Source: Niallia sp052318935
Lineage (GTDB): Bacteria; Bacillota; Bacilli; Bacillales; Cytobacillaceae
Reading direction: 5' to 3' (one strand)
Assembly (NCBI GenBank): GCA_052318935.1
Contig: JBQRKO010000010.1
DNA: 64,000 nt
The position numbers and the translations under genes were made by a program. Positions 9,175 through 17,131 of this stretch are shown here, one piece after another. The notes beneath the pieces are model-generated. The model saw only the letters and a list, made by a program, of their open reading frames with translations. It did not search any database and was not told the DNA's origin. Within the stretch, counting starts at the first letter, position 1. Each line of letters starts with the position of its first letter.

Positions 9175-10161
9175 ATGAAATCAAAAGCAAGAATTACAGC
9201 TATTGGCACTTATGTACCTGAAAAAAGGCTGACAAATGATGACTTAGAAAAAATCGTAGATACAAGTGATGAATGGATTGTACAAAGAACTGGCATGAAG
9301 GAAAGAAGAATTGCAGGAGATAAAGAATATGCATCAACAATGGCTATTAAAGCCATTGAAAATCTTAGAGAGAATTATAAAAAAGATTTAGAAGATATTG
9401 ATTGTATTATTGTAGCAACTACAACTCCTGACTATGCGTTTCCTAGTGTCGCATGTCAAATTCAAAGTCACTTTCATATTCCTAGTACAGGAGCGTTTGA
9501 TTTAAATGCTACTTGTGCAGGCTTCACATATGGCCTGCACTTAGCAAATAATTTAATTACGTCCGAGGCTCATAAAAAGGTACTGGTAGTTGCAACCGAA
9601 ACTTTATCAAAAGTAACGGATTATGAGGATCGATCAACCTGCATTTTATTTGGAGACGGTGCTGGTGCAATGCTAGTTGAATATGATCCCGAAAATCCTA
9701 GCTTCCTTGCTCATCATATGGGAACAAATGGAGAAGGGGGTATGCATGTTTACAGAACAACCTTTGCAACTACGATGAATAACAAACCTTTAACGGATAC
9801 TGGAAAGATGGTCCAAAATGGCAGGGAAGTATATAAATGGGCAACTCGAACTTTACCAATAGGAATAAAAGAATTATTGCTGAAGGCAGAATTAAATAAA
9901 ATAGATATTAACTGGTTTATACCACATAGTGCAAATCTAAGGATGATTGAATCAATTTGTGAAAAAACAGAATTTCCAATAGAAAAAACGTTGACTAGCA
10001 TGAAGTATTTTGGGAATACCTCTTCTGCGTCTATCCCATTAGCACTTAATCTAGCAATTGAAGAAGGAAAAGTTGAGAATGGCGACACGTTATTACTTTA
10101 TGGATTCGGAGGAGGACTGACACATTTAGGACTTGTTATTACATGGAATTTAACTAAATAA
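9175..10161 (+). CDS. fabH: 3-oxoacyl-ACP synthase III
   Basis: Condenses an acyl-CoA primer with malonyl-ACP to start fatty acid elongation. The protein has 328 residues. The catalytic triad is visible: Cys114 in NATCAGFTYG, His251 in PHSANLRM and Asn281 in FGNTSSAS. The start is the ATG after AAGGAGGGCG; an in-frame GTG 54 bases upstream has no ribosome site and lies in the operator. The gene stands alone, not in a fabHF operon, so it may be the second (FabHB-type) enzyme. Confidence 0.93.
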   Translation: MKSKARITAIGTYVPEKRLTNDDLEKIVDTSDEWIVQRTGMKERRIAGDKEYASTMAIKAIENLRENYKKDLEDIDCIIVATTTPDYAFPSVACQIQSHFHIPSTGAFDLNATCAGFTYGLHLANNLITSEAHKKVLVVATETLSKVTDYEDRSTCILFGDGAGAMLVEYDPENPSFLAHHMGTNGEGGMHVYRTTFATTMNNKPLTDTGKMVQNGREVYKWATRTLPIGIKELLLKAELNKIDINWFIPHSANLRMIESICEKTEFPIEKTLTSMKYFGNTSSASIPLALNLAIEEGKVENGDTLLLYGFGGGLTHLGLVITWNLTK

Positions 10162-10273
10162 TTGTCAAACGAATTAGAAATATTTAGTGGAATAGGACTT
10201 GACGAAAATGTTTTCAAGGGTATATAGTGTGTACGTGGATAAACATTTATAAATGATACGAAATAGTTTGTTT

Positions 10274-10483
10274 TCTGTTAAGTGAGGCTCCTGTATAGAG
10301 ATACGCTGCTGCCCAAAAATGTCCAAAGACGCCAATGGGTCAACAGGAAAAATCGGATTAAGGTTTTTCTTAATGTAGCTGGATATTCCTATGCTATACA
10401 GTGCTAAAACGAAACGAGGGAAGACATATGAAGCTGAATATTGCTTATTATGACTTCTTGCGATTGGAAAGAAGTCTTTTTTT
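10274..10483 (+). ncRNA. M-box (ykoK leader) magnesium riboswitch with terminator
   Basis: The conserved M-box core is nearly complete: GTGAGGCTCCTGTATAGAG, ATACGCTGCTGCCCAAAAAT, GTCCAAAGACGCCAATGGGT, then GTAGCTGGAT and CTATACAGTGCTAAAAC. A strong terminator follows at 10452-10483 (GACTTCTT/AAGAAGTC and seven T). M-boxes bind Mg2+ and end transcription early when Mg2+ is plentiful. The downstream gene is corA, a Mg2+ transporter, which fits. About 330 bases with a repeat and a small open frame lie between the terminator and corA. Confidence 0.93.
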
Positions 10484-10505
10484 ATAGGGAAAAGTGTAAC
10501 TTTTG

Positions 10506-10637
10506 AAGTTAGATGGATGTCTAGCTTCAGCGCCTAGCTCTTGTGAAAAATAACCCCATGCCTCTAAAAGTAAAAAGCACTTTTTGAGTCATGTGAACAT
10601 TTTTCTTCAGAGCTGTACAAGGCGCTTGCGCTTTTCT
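10506..10637. repeat. Interspersed repeat family 2, copy 1
   Basis: The sequence runs from GTCTAGCTTCAGCGCCTAGC to AAGGCGCTTGCGCTTTTCT, with an internal hairpin (CTCTAAAAGT/ACTTTTTGAG). Nearly the same sequence recurs at 42364-42552 and 43832-43955. The ends are inverted GGCGC motifs. It sits between the M-box terminator and corA and encodes nothing. Confidence 0.85.
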
Positions 10638-10656
10638 AAATTGGAGGTGGGGAAGA

Positions 10657-10761
10657 ATGGGAGCAGATGATCCGAGTAGGATAAATGAACAAAAAGAGAA
10701 AACACATGAGGAAATAAAGGTCCCTCCCGTTCTTCTTAACACTTTTCAACAAGTAAGATAA
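10657..10761 (+). CDS. Possible 34-residue peptide upstream of corA
   Basis: A short frame (MGADDPSRINEQKEKTHEEI...) starts with ATG 6 bases after a very strong GGAGGTGGGG ribosome site and ends 52 bases before corA. It is charged and has no membrane segment or known motif. It lies in the corA transcript downstream of the riboswitch. It could be a leader peptide or chance; the ribosome site is the only strong argument. Confidence 0.4.
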   Translation: MGADDPSRINEQKEKTHEEIKVPPVLLNTFQQVR

Positions 10762-10813
10762 ACGGGAATAGAAACATCTTTATTGCCTCTAATCGAATGA
10801 AGAGGTGACGAGT

Positions 10814-11794
10814 ATGATTAAGACATATTTTTACACAAAAACAAATGAAGAAGTAAAGAAGAATATTAATTTAACGGATATAAAAGATTATATAAAAATA
10901 GGAAATGAGAAAGATACTCTTCTATGGATAGATCTTTATGATACGACGAAAGAAGAACTGCAAAAAATTGCGGAGATTTTTGATTTCCATCCGCTTGCAA
11001 TCGAAGACTGCTTGCAGCATACATTGCGTTCGAAGGTCGATCGTTATGAAGGATATACTTTTTTTGTTTTTAATGCGGTTAATTATAATGAAGAAGAAGA
11101 GGTGGAAATTACAACACAGGAATTAAATGTATTTTTAGGTGAAAATTTTATTGTAACAGTTCATCCAAAACGAATAAAAGCAATAGGAAAAGTAGTAGAT
11201 AGCATTCTACACTCTAAAAAGAAGATGAAAAAAGGGGCAGATTACTTTTTATATGCGATTATAGATGAGGTTGTCGATGAATATTTTCCTATATTAGAAC
11301 GAATATCAGAACGGATTGATGAACTGGAAGACGAAATGTATATCAATCCGGCACAGGAAATTTCAGAAGAATTCCTTGCGCTTAAAAGAACAATCGTTTT
11401 ATTTAGGAGGGTCATTCAGCCAAAAAAACGGATATTTGCTTCGGTAGGAAATCGTTATTTATTTAAAGTACAAGAAGAAAATATTCCTTATTTTATGGAT
11501 TTGGTCGATCATTTAGAACGAATTGCTGATTCTTTAGAAGTGTTTCGGGATTTAGTATCTGGTGCGATGGACACCTATTTTTCCATCGTGTCTGCACGAA
11601 CAAATAATTCGATGCAAAAATTAACAATGATTACAGTTGTTACAGCAGTTATTGCGGCTATTACCGGTTTCTTTGGCATGAATATTCCACTGCCATTTCA
11701 AGATAAACCAATCATGACAATTGCTGTCCTTATCCTGCTTATATTGATTCCTGTATTAAGTTGGAAATCAGCCAAAAAAAGAGATTATTTATAA
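10814..11794 (+). CDS. corA: CorA-type magnesium transporter
   Basis: Homopentameric Mg2+ (and Co2+) channel of the cytoplasmic membrane, 326 residues. A long cytoplasmic helical domain is followed by two membrane helices near the C-terminus, with the signature GMN at 288-290 (FFGMNIPLP), and a basic tail. I use the ATG giving MIKTYFYT; an in-frame GTG nine bases upstream is closer to the GAGGTG ribosome site. The M-box riboswitch upstream is strong evidence for a role in Mg2+ supply. Confidence 0.93.
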   Translation: MIKTYFYTKTNEEVKKNINLTDIKDYIKIGNEKDTLLWIDLYDTTKEELQKIAEIFDFHPLAIEDCLQHTLRSKVDRYEGYTFFVFNAVNYNEEEEVEITTQELNVFLGENFIVTVHPKRIKAIGKVVDSILHSKKKMKKGADYFLYAIIDEVVDEYFPILERISERIDELEDEMYINPAQEISEEFLALKRTIVLFRRVIQPKKRIFASVGNRYLFKVQEENIPYFMDLVDHLERIADSLEVFRDLVSGAMDTYFSIVSARTNNSMQKLTMITVVTAVIAAITGFFGMNIPLPFQDKPIMTIAVLILLILIPVLSWKSAKKRDYL

Positions 11795-11847
11795 GATTTG
11801 TTATGGAATACGAAGATATCAATGAGTTATATAAAAAGAATTTATTC

Positions 11848-11880
11848 ATGAAAAAGGGCCAAAACTGGTCCTTTTTTCAT
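11848..11880 (+). terminator. Rho-independent terminator after corA
   Basis: ATGAAAAAGGGCC and TGGTCCTTTTTTCAT form a long stem with a short AAAAC loop, giving a T-rich 3' arm. Confidence 0.75.
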
Positions 11881-11993
11881 GTGATAAGAATAAGTCTTTT
11901 CCATTTAATACATAGTTTCCGCATGTTATGATGAATATGTAAAAAATTTCGAAAAAGTTCTATTTAATGTAATGGTTCAAGGAGGAGAACTGC

Positions 11994-12914
11994 GTGACAA
12001 CGATTAAAAAAATAGCAATTGTTGGACTTGGGGCAATCGGGTCTGTGTATGGAGATATGCTTCAGAAAACAGGTGAGTTTCAAGTAAAAGCAATTGTCGA
12101 TCAAAAAAGAAAAGAGCGTTATGAACAAACCGGCATATATGTGAATAATGAATTGGTTTCTTTATCATACATAACACCTGAAGAAGTGGGGGAAGCGGCA
12201 GATTTAATCATTGTTTCTGTTAAGTACGGACAGTTAGGAGAAGCAATTTCTGCTATTAAACATCATGTTGGAGAAAATACAACCATCCTCTCTTTATTAA
12301 ATGGCATAACAAGTGAAGAAGAATTGGCTGCCGTATATGGAAAAGAAAAAATAGTGTACGCAATGTGCAACGGCATTGATTCTACAAGAGATGGCAATTC
12401 TATTTTCTGTTCTAATCCTGGCAAAATATCATTTGGAGAAAAGAAAAACTATCAAATCACGGAAAGAGTGCAACAAATCAAAGCATGTTTTGAACAAGGA
12501 CAAATTCCAGTTGAAGTTCCAGAAGATATGGAGCGAACATTATGGTATAAATTTATGATAAATGTAGGGATGAATCAAGTTTCCGCAGTAACTCGATCAC
12601 CATATGGCTTCTTTCAACAACCTGGTTTTGCAAGAGATTTAGCGATGCGCGCGATGAAAGAGGTTATTGCACTTGCAAAAGCACAAAACATTGATTTAAA
12701 AGAAAAAGATATGGAAGATTTTTTCGACAATATTTTAAGCAAAATAAGCAAAGATGGAAAAACATCGATGCTGCAAGATATCGAAGCAAAGCGTTTAACA
12801 GAAGTTTCGATGTTTTCAGAAAAAGTAATAGATTATGGAAAACGGCTGAATATTGACACACCTGTAAATCAAACACTGTACGAAATTATTCGGACGGTAG
12901 AAGCTGCTTTTTAA
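11994..12914 (+). CDS. Ketopantoate reductase family protein
   Basis: NADPH-dependent reductase of the ApbA/PanE family, 306 residues; family members reduce 2-dehydropantoate to pantoate for coenzyme A. A Rossmann motif GLGAIGSVYG lies at about 10-19. A KFMINVGMNQVSAVTR segment near 185-200 matches the conserved Lys/Asn region of the C-terminal helical domain. The start is GTG after AAGGAGGAG. Bacilli carry more than one such paralogue and no pantothenate genes are nearby, so the exact substrate is open. Confidence 0.8.
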   Translation: MTTIKKIAIVGLGAIGSVYGDMLQKTGEFQVKAIVDQKRKERYEQTGIYVNNELVSLSYITPEEVGEAADLIIVSVKYGQLGEAISAIKHHVGENTTILSLLNGITSEEELAAVYGKEKIVYAMCNGIDSTRDGNSIFCSNPGKISFGEKKNYQITERVQQIKACFEQGQIPVEVPEDMERTLWYKFMINVGMNQVSAVTRSPYGFFQQPGFARDLAMRAMKEVIALAKAQNIDLKEKDMEDFFDNILSKISKDGKTSMLQDIEAKRLTEVSMFSEKVIDYGKRLNIDTPVNQTLYEIIRTVEAAF

Positions 12915-13070
12915 AGATCCCAACTTTATAAAGAGCAATACTAGATTAAAATCGAGGGGAAGCAAAATATTTTTAGCACCATTATTTGAAAATGATGTAC
13001 CAATAGTACTTCTCCGTCCTTAATGGAGTAAAGTGACCACTTCTCTCAGCAAGGGACATTTATTGATTGA

Positions 13071-13109
13071 AGAATCCATTTTGATTAATCTTTTTTCAAA
13101 ATGGATTCT
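13071..13109. terminator. Bidirectional terminator
   Basis: AGAATCCATTTTG and CAAAATGGATTCT form a perfect 13-base stem followed by TTTT on the plus strand. It lies between two convergent genes and can serve both. Confidence 0.75.
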
Positions 13110-13119
13110 TTTGCTGTCT

Positions 13120-13794
13120 TTACTTATTTTTAGCTGCTTTATTAACCATTTCTTTTAATTCTTCATACGTATTTCCTTCAAATTTTATACCATTAATAAA
13201 AATGGTAGGTGTACCGGTAATAGAAAGGGAATGAACGTAAGACAAATCTTTCTCTAGGGAATCTTTATACTTATTTTCTTCAAATGCTTGAACGACTTTC
13301 TCCATTTCTTCATCGGAAGCCATTTCTTTTAACGTTTCTTTTAAAAACGCTTCAGTATAAAGGTCAATATTCTCATATTTTATATCATCGGGCTGTTTTT
13401 CAAAAAGCAATTCATGGAATTGCCAAAATGCATCTTTTCCTAATTCATGATAAATCGTTTCGGCAAACAATGCAGATCTCGTCGAATCGGTATGAATAAA
13501 GGGGTAGTTCATAAAATAAAATTTTGCTTTCCCTGTATCAATAAAGTCTTTTTTAATAAGAGGGAAAAAGGATTCATTAAAATTTTTACAAACTGGGCAT
13601 TTATAGTTGCCAAATTCAATAATGCTGACATCAGCGGAATCTTCTCCTAAAAAAGGCTGATCTGTATAATCAATGGCAACAGCATCTTTTGGCAAGTTTG
13701 ATAAAATGACAAGACTAATAATGCAAAAGATGAAAATTCCAATAATCCAGTATAAAAACTTAGAAGGTTTATTTTTATTTTTTTTGTTTACCAT
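13120..13794 (-). CDS. bdbD: DsbA-family thiol-disulfide oxidoreductase
   Basis: 224 residues, close to B. subtilis BdbD in length and sequence (EFGNYKCPVCKNFN, FPLIKKDFIDTG, FWQFHELLFEKQPDD). Residues about 14-33 anchor it in the membrane, with the catalytic CPVC (Cys66/Cys69) outside. A cis-proline loop is at SITGTPTIFING. It should introduce disulfides into exported proteins. Its usual partner BdbC is not adjacent. The ATG follows GAAGGAG; a MITE-like repeat begins only about 20 bases upstream, so the native promoter has been displaced. Confidence 0.8.
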   Translation of the reverse strand: MVNKKNKNKPSKFLYWIIGIFIFCIISLVILSNLPKDAVAIDYTDQPFLGEDSADVSIIEFGNYKCPVCKNFNESFFPLIKKDFIDTGKAKFYFMNYPFIHTDSTRSALFAETIYHELGKDAFWQFHELLFEKQPDDIKYENIDLYTEAFLKETLKEMASDEEMEKVVQAFEENKYKDSLEKDLSYVHSLSITGTPTIFINGIKFEGNTYEELKEMVNKAAKNK

Positions 13795-13815
13795 GTATTC
13801 TCCTTCATTCAATTA

Positions 13816-14028
13816 GGCTCTTTTGGTATAGATTGTTATTATTTACCCCGCAGCCCTGAATACACTTCGCTTTCCGAGGACGAGTGCCGAGCCTCCTCTT
13901 CGCTATGCTCCTGTGGGGTCTCGTCTTTCTCGCTTTTCTAAGCAGGATTCTACGTGTATTCGGGCTGCTTAGTGCTTCAAGCATGTTTACTATTTTATTC
14001 AAAAACAACAAACTTCTAGAAAACAGCC
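13816..14028 (-). repeat. MITE-like element family 1, copy A
   Basis: 213-bp element with termini GGCT/AGCC. The outer 25 bases are inverted (TTTTGGTATAGATTGTTATT and AACAACAAACTTCTAGAAAA). A subterminal inverted repeat is built on CTGAATACACTTCGC and TACGTGTATTCGGGC. It is flanked by a perfect 8-bp duplication TTCAATTA at 13808-13815 and 14029-14036. It lies between the doxX stop and the bdbD ribosome site. An open frame across it is a by-product. Confidence 0.88.
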
Positions 14029-14042
14029 TTCAATTAAAATAG

Positions 14043-14447
14043 TTAGGCACTTTGTTGTTTGCTTTTATTAGAGGGGATGATATTATCTAGTGCAAATGCC
14101 TGTTCCTGATTAAATGCTAGGAATAGAGACATGGCAAGCAAAGATAATTCAAATTCATAGCCGCCAACAAAGCCATTGCTTCCATTCACCATAAAAATGG
14201 CACCTACCATAATTGCTGCAAATAATACTGAAATGATTCGTGTTCCAAGACCAATAATAATAAGCACACTTCCGATAAGTTCTATTCCAGCTACGAGATA
14301 AGCGGAAAAACCAGGCAACCCTAAGCTTGTGAAGAAGCTTGCTGTATTTTCGATTCCATTTTGCACCTTTGCTAAACCATGCATAAAGAAAATAATCCCT
14401 AGAACGAAACGAATAAGAAGTACGCCAATAGGTTGTAATGTAAACAT
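14043..14447 (-). CDS. DoxX family membrane protein
   Basis: 134 residues with four membrane helices (about 8-26, 45-65, 70-90, 98-115) and the family features LIRFVLGIIFFMHGLAKV and GIELIGSVLIIIGLGTR. DoxX proteins are linked to thiol stress and redox control, though the biochemical role is unsettled. The ribosome site is AGGAGG. Its promoter holds a 19-bp palindrome shared with the adjacent BlaI-type regulator, so it is probably repressed by that protein. bdbD, another redox gene, lies directly downstream behind a MITE. Confidence 0.85.
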   Translation of the reverse strand: MFTLQPIGVLLIRFVLGIIFFMHGLAKVQNGIENTASFFTSLGLPGFSAYLVAGIELIGSVLIIIGLGTRIISVLFAAIMVGAIFMVNGSNGFVGGYEFELSLLAMSLFLAFNQEQAFALDNIIPSNKSKQQSA

Positions 14448-14473
14448 GTTATTCCTCCTATTTTGATAATATT

Positions 14474-14506
14474 TTATATAAACACTACAATATGTAGTGT
14501 GAATCG
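14474..14506 (-). promoter_or_regulatory. doxX promoter with BlaI-type operator
   Basis: The palindrome ACACTACAATATGTAGTGT (14482-14500) lies in the spacer between a TTCACA -35 box and a TATATA -10 box on the minus strand. It differs by one base from the palindrome before the blaI-like gene. BlaI/MecI/CopY repressors bind TACA/TGTA-type dyads in this promoter position. Confidence 0.75.
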
Positions 14507-14516
14507 TGAAAAAAAA

Positions 14517-15365
14517 TTAAATCAATGTGATAATAAATAATATCGAAAGAATAACAAATATATTCAGAGAAGCTATTGTAGATAAAAATGGAAGTCTTAC
14601 AGAATAAGCCTTATCAGGATCCAGAATATATTTAATCCGATAATTAACAGAGCTTTCTGCAAAGGAAACATAAGTAAATAGCTGCTTTTTTTGTTGTCGA
14701 TTTTTTATCATTTTAAGTAACGCATTACTAATATCTATCGGATTGCCGCTCTTTTTTATTGCATAATCATCTGCCATCACTTCCTGAATGATGATATATT
14801 GTTGGGAAATCCATTTTAATAAAGGAATATACCAAATAACTGTTGCAAATAAGTGAGTAAGAAAACTTTTTAATGGATCAAGTTTTTTCTGATGATATGC
14901 TTCATGAAATAATACAGCTTTTATCTCATCTTTTGATAATAGCTTCCATAATCCGGTGGAAAGAATAATTTTCGGTTTGAAAAACCCCATTGTAATAGCC
15001 AGTGGCTCACGGTGTTCAATCACCAGCAAAGATTTTTGACGGTTCTCCAGCAGTTTCATTAATTCTAAACTATGTTCTTCATTAACAAAACGCAATAGCT
15101 TTTTATGCATTTTTCTTATTTGGATGGTTTGTTTGGCAATGAGCCAGCCAGCATGTAATATGGTATAACAAACTAATCCTAGAAGCACATATTCAATAAA
15201 AGGGACACCAATTACTTGAAACAGTTGCTGACACGCTTGAAAAAGATTAAAGCTTAAAGAAAATCCGTAAAAAATAGAAAAAAGATAACAAATCATTTGC
15301 ATAAGCAAAATGCATGAAATAATAGTACTTGTTATAAAAAGAGCATTAGCATAATTTTTTTTCAT
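14517..15365 (-). CDS. BlaR1/MecR1-type M56 metallopeptidase, short form
   Basis: Integral membrane zinc protease, 282 residues, with membrane helices near 10-35, 55-78, 168-190 and 260-282. The zinc motif HEAYH is at 154-158, and QEVMADDYAI at about 195-205 supplies the distal acidic ligand. It ends after the peptidase part, so the extracellular penicillin-binding sensor domain of BlaR1 is absent and beta-lactam sensing is not implied. The gene follows the BlaI-type gene by one base. Role inferred: signal-triggered inactivation of that repressor. Confidence 0.85.
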   Translation of the reverse strand: MKKNYANALFITSTIISCILLMQMICYLFSIFYGFSLSFNLFQACQQLFQVIGVPFIEYVLLGLVCYTILHAGWLIAKQTIQIRKMHKKLLRFVNEEHSLELMKLLENRQKSLLVIEHREPLAITMGFFKPKIILSTGLWKLLSKDEIKAVLFHEAYHQKKLDPLKSFLTHLFATVIWYIPLLKWISQQYIIIQEVMADDYAIKKSGNPIDISNALLKMIKNRQQKKQLFTYVSFAESSVNYRIKYILDPDKAYSVRLPFLSTIASLNIFVILSILFIITLI

Positions 15366-15366
15366 A

Positions 15367-15780
15367 CTATTGTTCCTTTTTCCAATCTTTTATTTTTTGT
15401 TCTAATTTTTCTACTAAATCTTGATCCACATCTTCTAATGCATCCAGCATATGATTAACAACAAGGGATCCGAATTCATCCATTAATTCATGAGTAAGTT
15501 CTTTTGACTGTCTGTCTAAAAAAACAGCTTTAGAAAGAACAGGTTTGTAGAGAGAAGTTCTTCCTTCGATGCGTTTTTGTAATATGTCTTTTTCCACTAA
15601 CCGATTCATTACGGTCATTACAGTATTGAAGCTTACTACCTTATCTTTTTCTAAAATTTGCTGTACATTTTTAATCGTCATTTCTTTCCCTTCCCATAAA
15701 ATGGACATAATTTTTGACTCTAATGGTCCGAAAAAACGATTTAAACCTTTTTCATTAAACTTAAACTGATTAATTTTCAA
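15367..15780 (-). CDS. BlaI/MecI/CopY family repressor
   Basis: 137 residues. A winged helix fills about 12-80 (FFGPLESKIMSILW, MTIKNVQQILEKD, SFNTVMTVMNRLVEKDIL) and a C-terminal dimerisation helix pair follows. I choose the TTG start giving MKINQFKF because GAGGTG lies six bases upstream; a GTG five codons earlier overlaps that site. It is co-transcribed with the M56 protease. The palindrome just before the gene suggests autorepression, and the same site stands before doxX. Confidence 0.88.
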   Translation of the reverse strand: MKINQFKFNEKGLNRFFGPLESKIMSILWEGKEMTIKNVQQILEKDKVVSFNTVMTVMNRLVEKDILQKRIEGRTSLYKPVLSKAVFLDRQSKELTHELMDEFGSLVVNHMLDALEDVDQDLVEKLEQKIKDWKKEQ

Positions 15781-15793
15781 GCAGAAACACCTC

Positions 15794-15812
15794 ACACTAC
15801 TTATTGTAGTGT
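15794..15812 (-). promoter_or_regulatory. BlaI-type operator before the repressor gene
   Basis: ACACTAC-TTATT-GTAGTGT is a perfect 7-base dyad, 18 of 19 identical on the other strand to the dyad in the doxX promoter. It lies just upstream of the ribosome site, where a bound repressor would block transcription. Confidence 0.75.
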
Positions 15813-16021
15813 ATAGATTTATTTTTAGTCAAGAAATGAGTGCTTAAAAGGTATTTCAAAAAAAGTTTATAATTATTAACTATAATAAACGTTAATAACA
15901 TCTTAAATATGTTATTATTCTAATGGTTGCAAAGTAATAGAAGTTCAAAAAGCATTTTTTAAAAGACGATAGAAATATAAAGGCAGCTGGTTTAAAGTTT
16001 GACTAACTTACGAAAAGGAAG

Positions 16022-17019
16022 GTGGTACTTCTGAATCATGTAAAACAAATCCCCTTTTGCATAGAGGGTTATTTAAAATTAGCAGATGCAGTAATGATTA
16101 CAGATATTAACCATACAATATTAGAAGTAAATCAGGAATATGAGCATATCACAGGGTATACTAGGGACACCGTTATAGGATTGCAAGCAAACTTTCTCAA
16201 ATCATCGCTAACCCCTTCATCTACATATTCTTCTTTAAAAAATGCAATAAATCATCATAAACCTTGGTCTGGAGTATTAATAAACAAAAAAAGTGTGGAG
16301 ATCTTTGGCATTCTTCTTTAACCATCACTCCAATTTTAGAAGATAATGAAGTATATTATATTGGCGTATTTCGTGAATTAGAGCAATTAAAACAGGGTGT
16401 ATATATTCCAGAAAGTAAAAAAATAGGAACAGAAAGAGAATTATTGCGCGTACTGGCTATTTCCTGTGAAATTCGCGATCCAGGAATTGAAGAGCATCTA
16501 ATGAGTGTTCAACATTTAACAGAAAAATTAGTTGCTTCGTTTATTACAAAAAATAGTCAACGTTTTTCTATGCAATATTTATATCAAATAATTCATGCAA
16601 GTATTTTGCATGATATAGGAAAGGCAGGCATTCCAGAAGGAATACTATACAAACCGGGTTCGTTGACAAAATATGAGAGAAAAATTATAGAAATGCATCC
16701 GTTAATAGGAACAGATATATTAAGCAAAACATCGACAGGCTTACATTATGAATTTATGAACAATTATAAAGTAGCGGAAAACATCATAAAATATCATCAT
16801 GAAAAATGGGATGGTACAGGCTATCCATACGGTTTAAAAGAAGAGGATATTCCTTTTGAAGCAAGAGTCGTTGCGATAGTGGATGTATTTGATGCATTAG
16901 TTGCAAAAAGATCATATAAAGATTCATGGACAGAGGAACAAGCGTTAGCTTTTATTAAGGAACAAAGTGGAAGTCATTTTGATCCAGAAATTGTGGATGC
17001 TTTTATGGACTTGTTTTAA
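16022..17019 (+). pseudogene. PAS/HD-GYP phosphodiesterase, frameshifted
   Basis: The first frame (16022-16321) encodes a PAS domain (LADAVMITDINHTILEVNQE, HITGYTRDTVIG). It breaks in a run of seven A at about 16287. A second frame (to 17019) carries on with the PAS end (DLWHSSLTITPILED) and an HD-GYP domain: HDIGKAGIPEG, HHEKWDGTGYPYG, VVAIVDVFDALVAKR. One extra A restores a single 333-residue protein that would hydrolyse cyclic di-GMP or a related dinucleotide. The cause may be a real lesion, slippage at the A run, or a sequencing error. The start codon is uncertain. Confidence 0.8.
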
Positions 17020-17040
17020 TGCTTTCAATAGCTAAAAAAA

Positions 17041-17083
17041 TAAGATAGATTGCCAATGAAAATTGCAATCTATCTTATTTTTT
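17041..17083 (+). terminator. Rho-independent terminator
   Basis: TAAGATAGATTGC pairs perfectly with GCAATCTATCTTA, flanked by A7 before and T6 after, so it can work for both convergent genes. Confidence 0.8.
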
Positions 17084-17131
17084 AGGTGCTTTATTTATCA
17101 TCTTTAGACTTGTGAACACATAAAAAGTAGT

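Noticed and set aside
13805..14011. Open frame of 68 codons on the minus strand
   Set aside because: It lies within MITE copy A and recurs in parts in the other copies (for example 43953-44147 on the plus strand); it follows the inner inverted repeat, not a protein pattern, and has no ribosome site.
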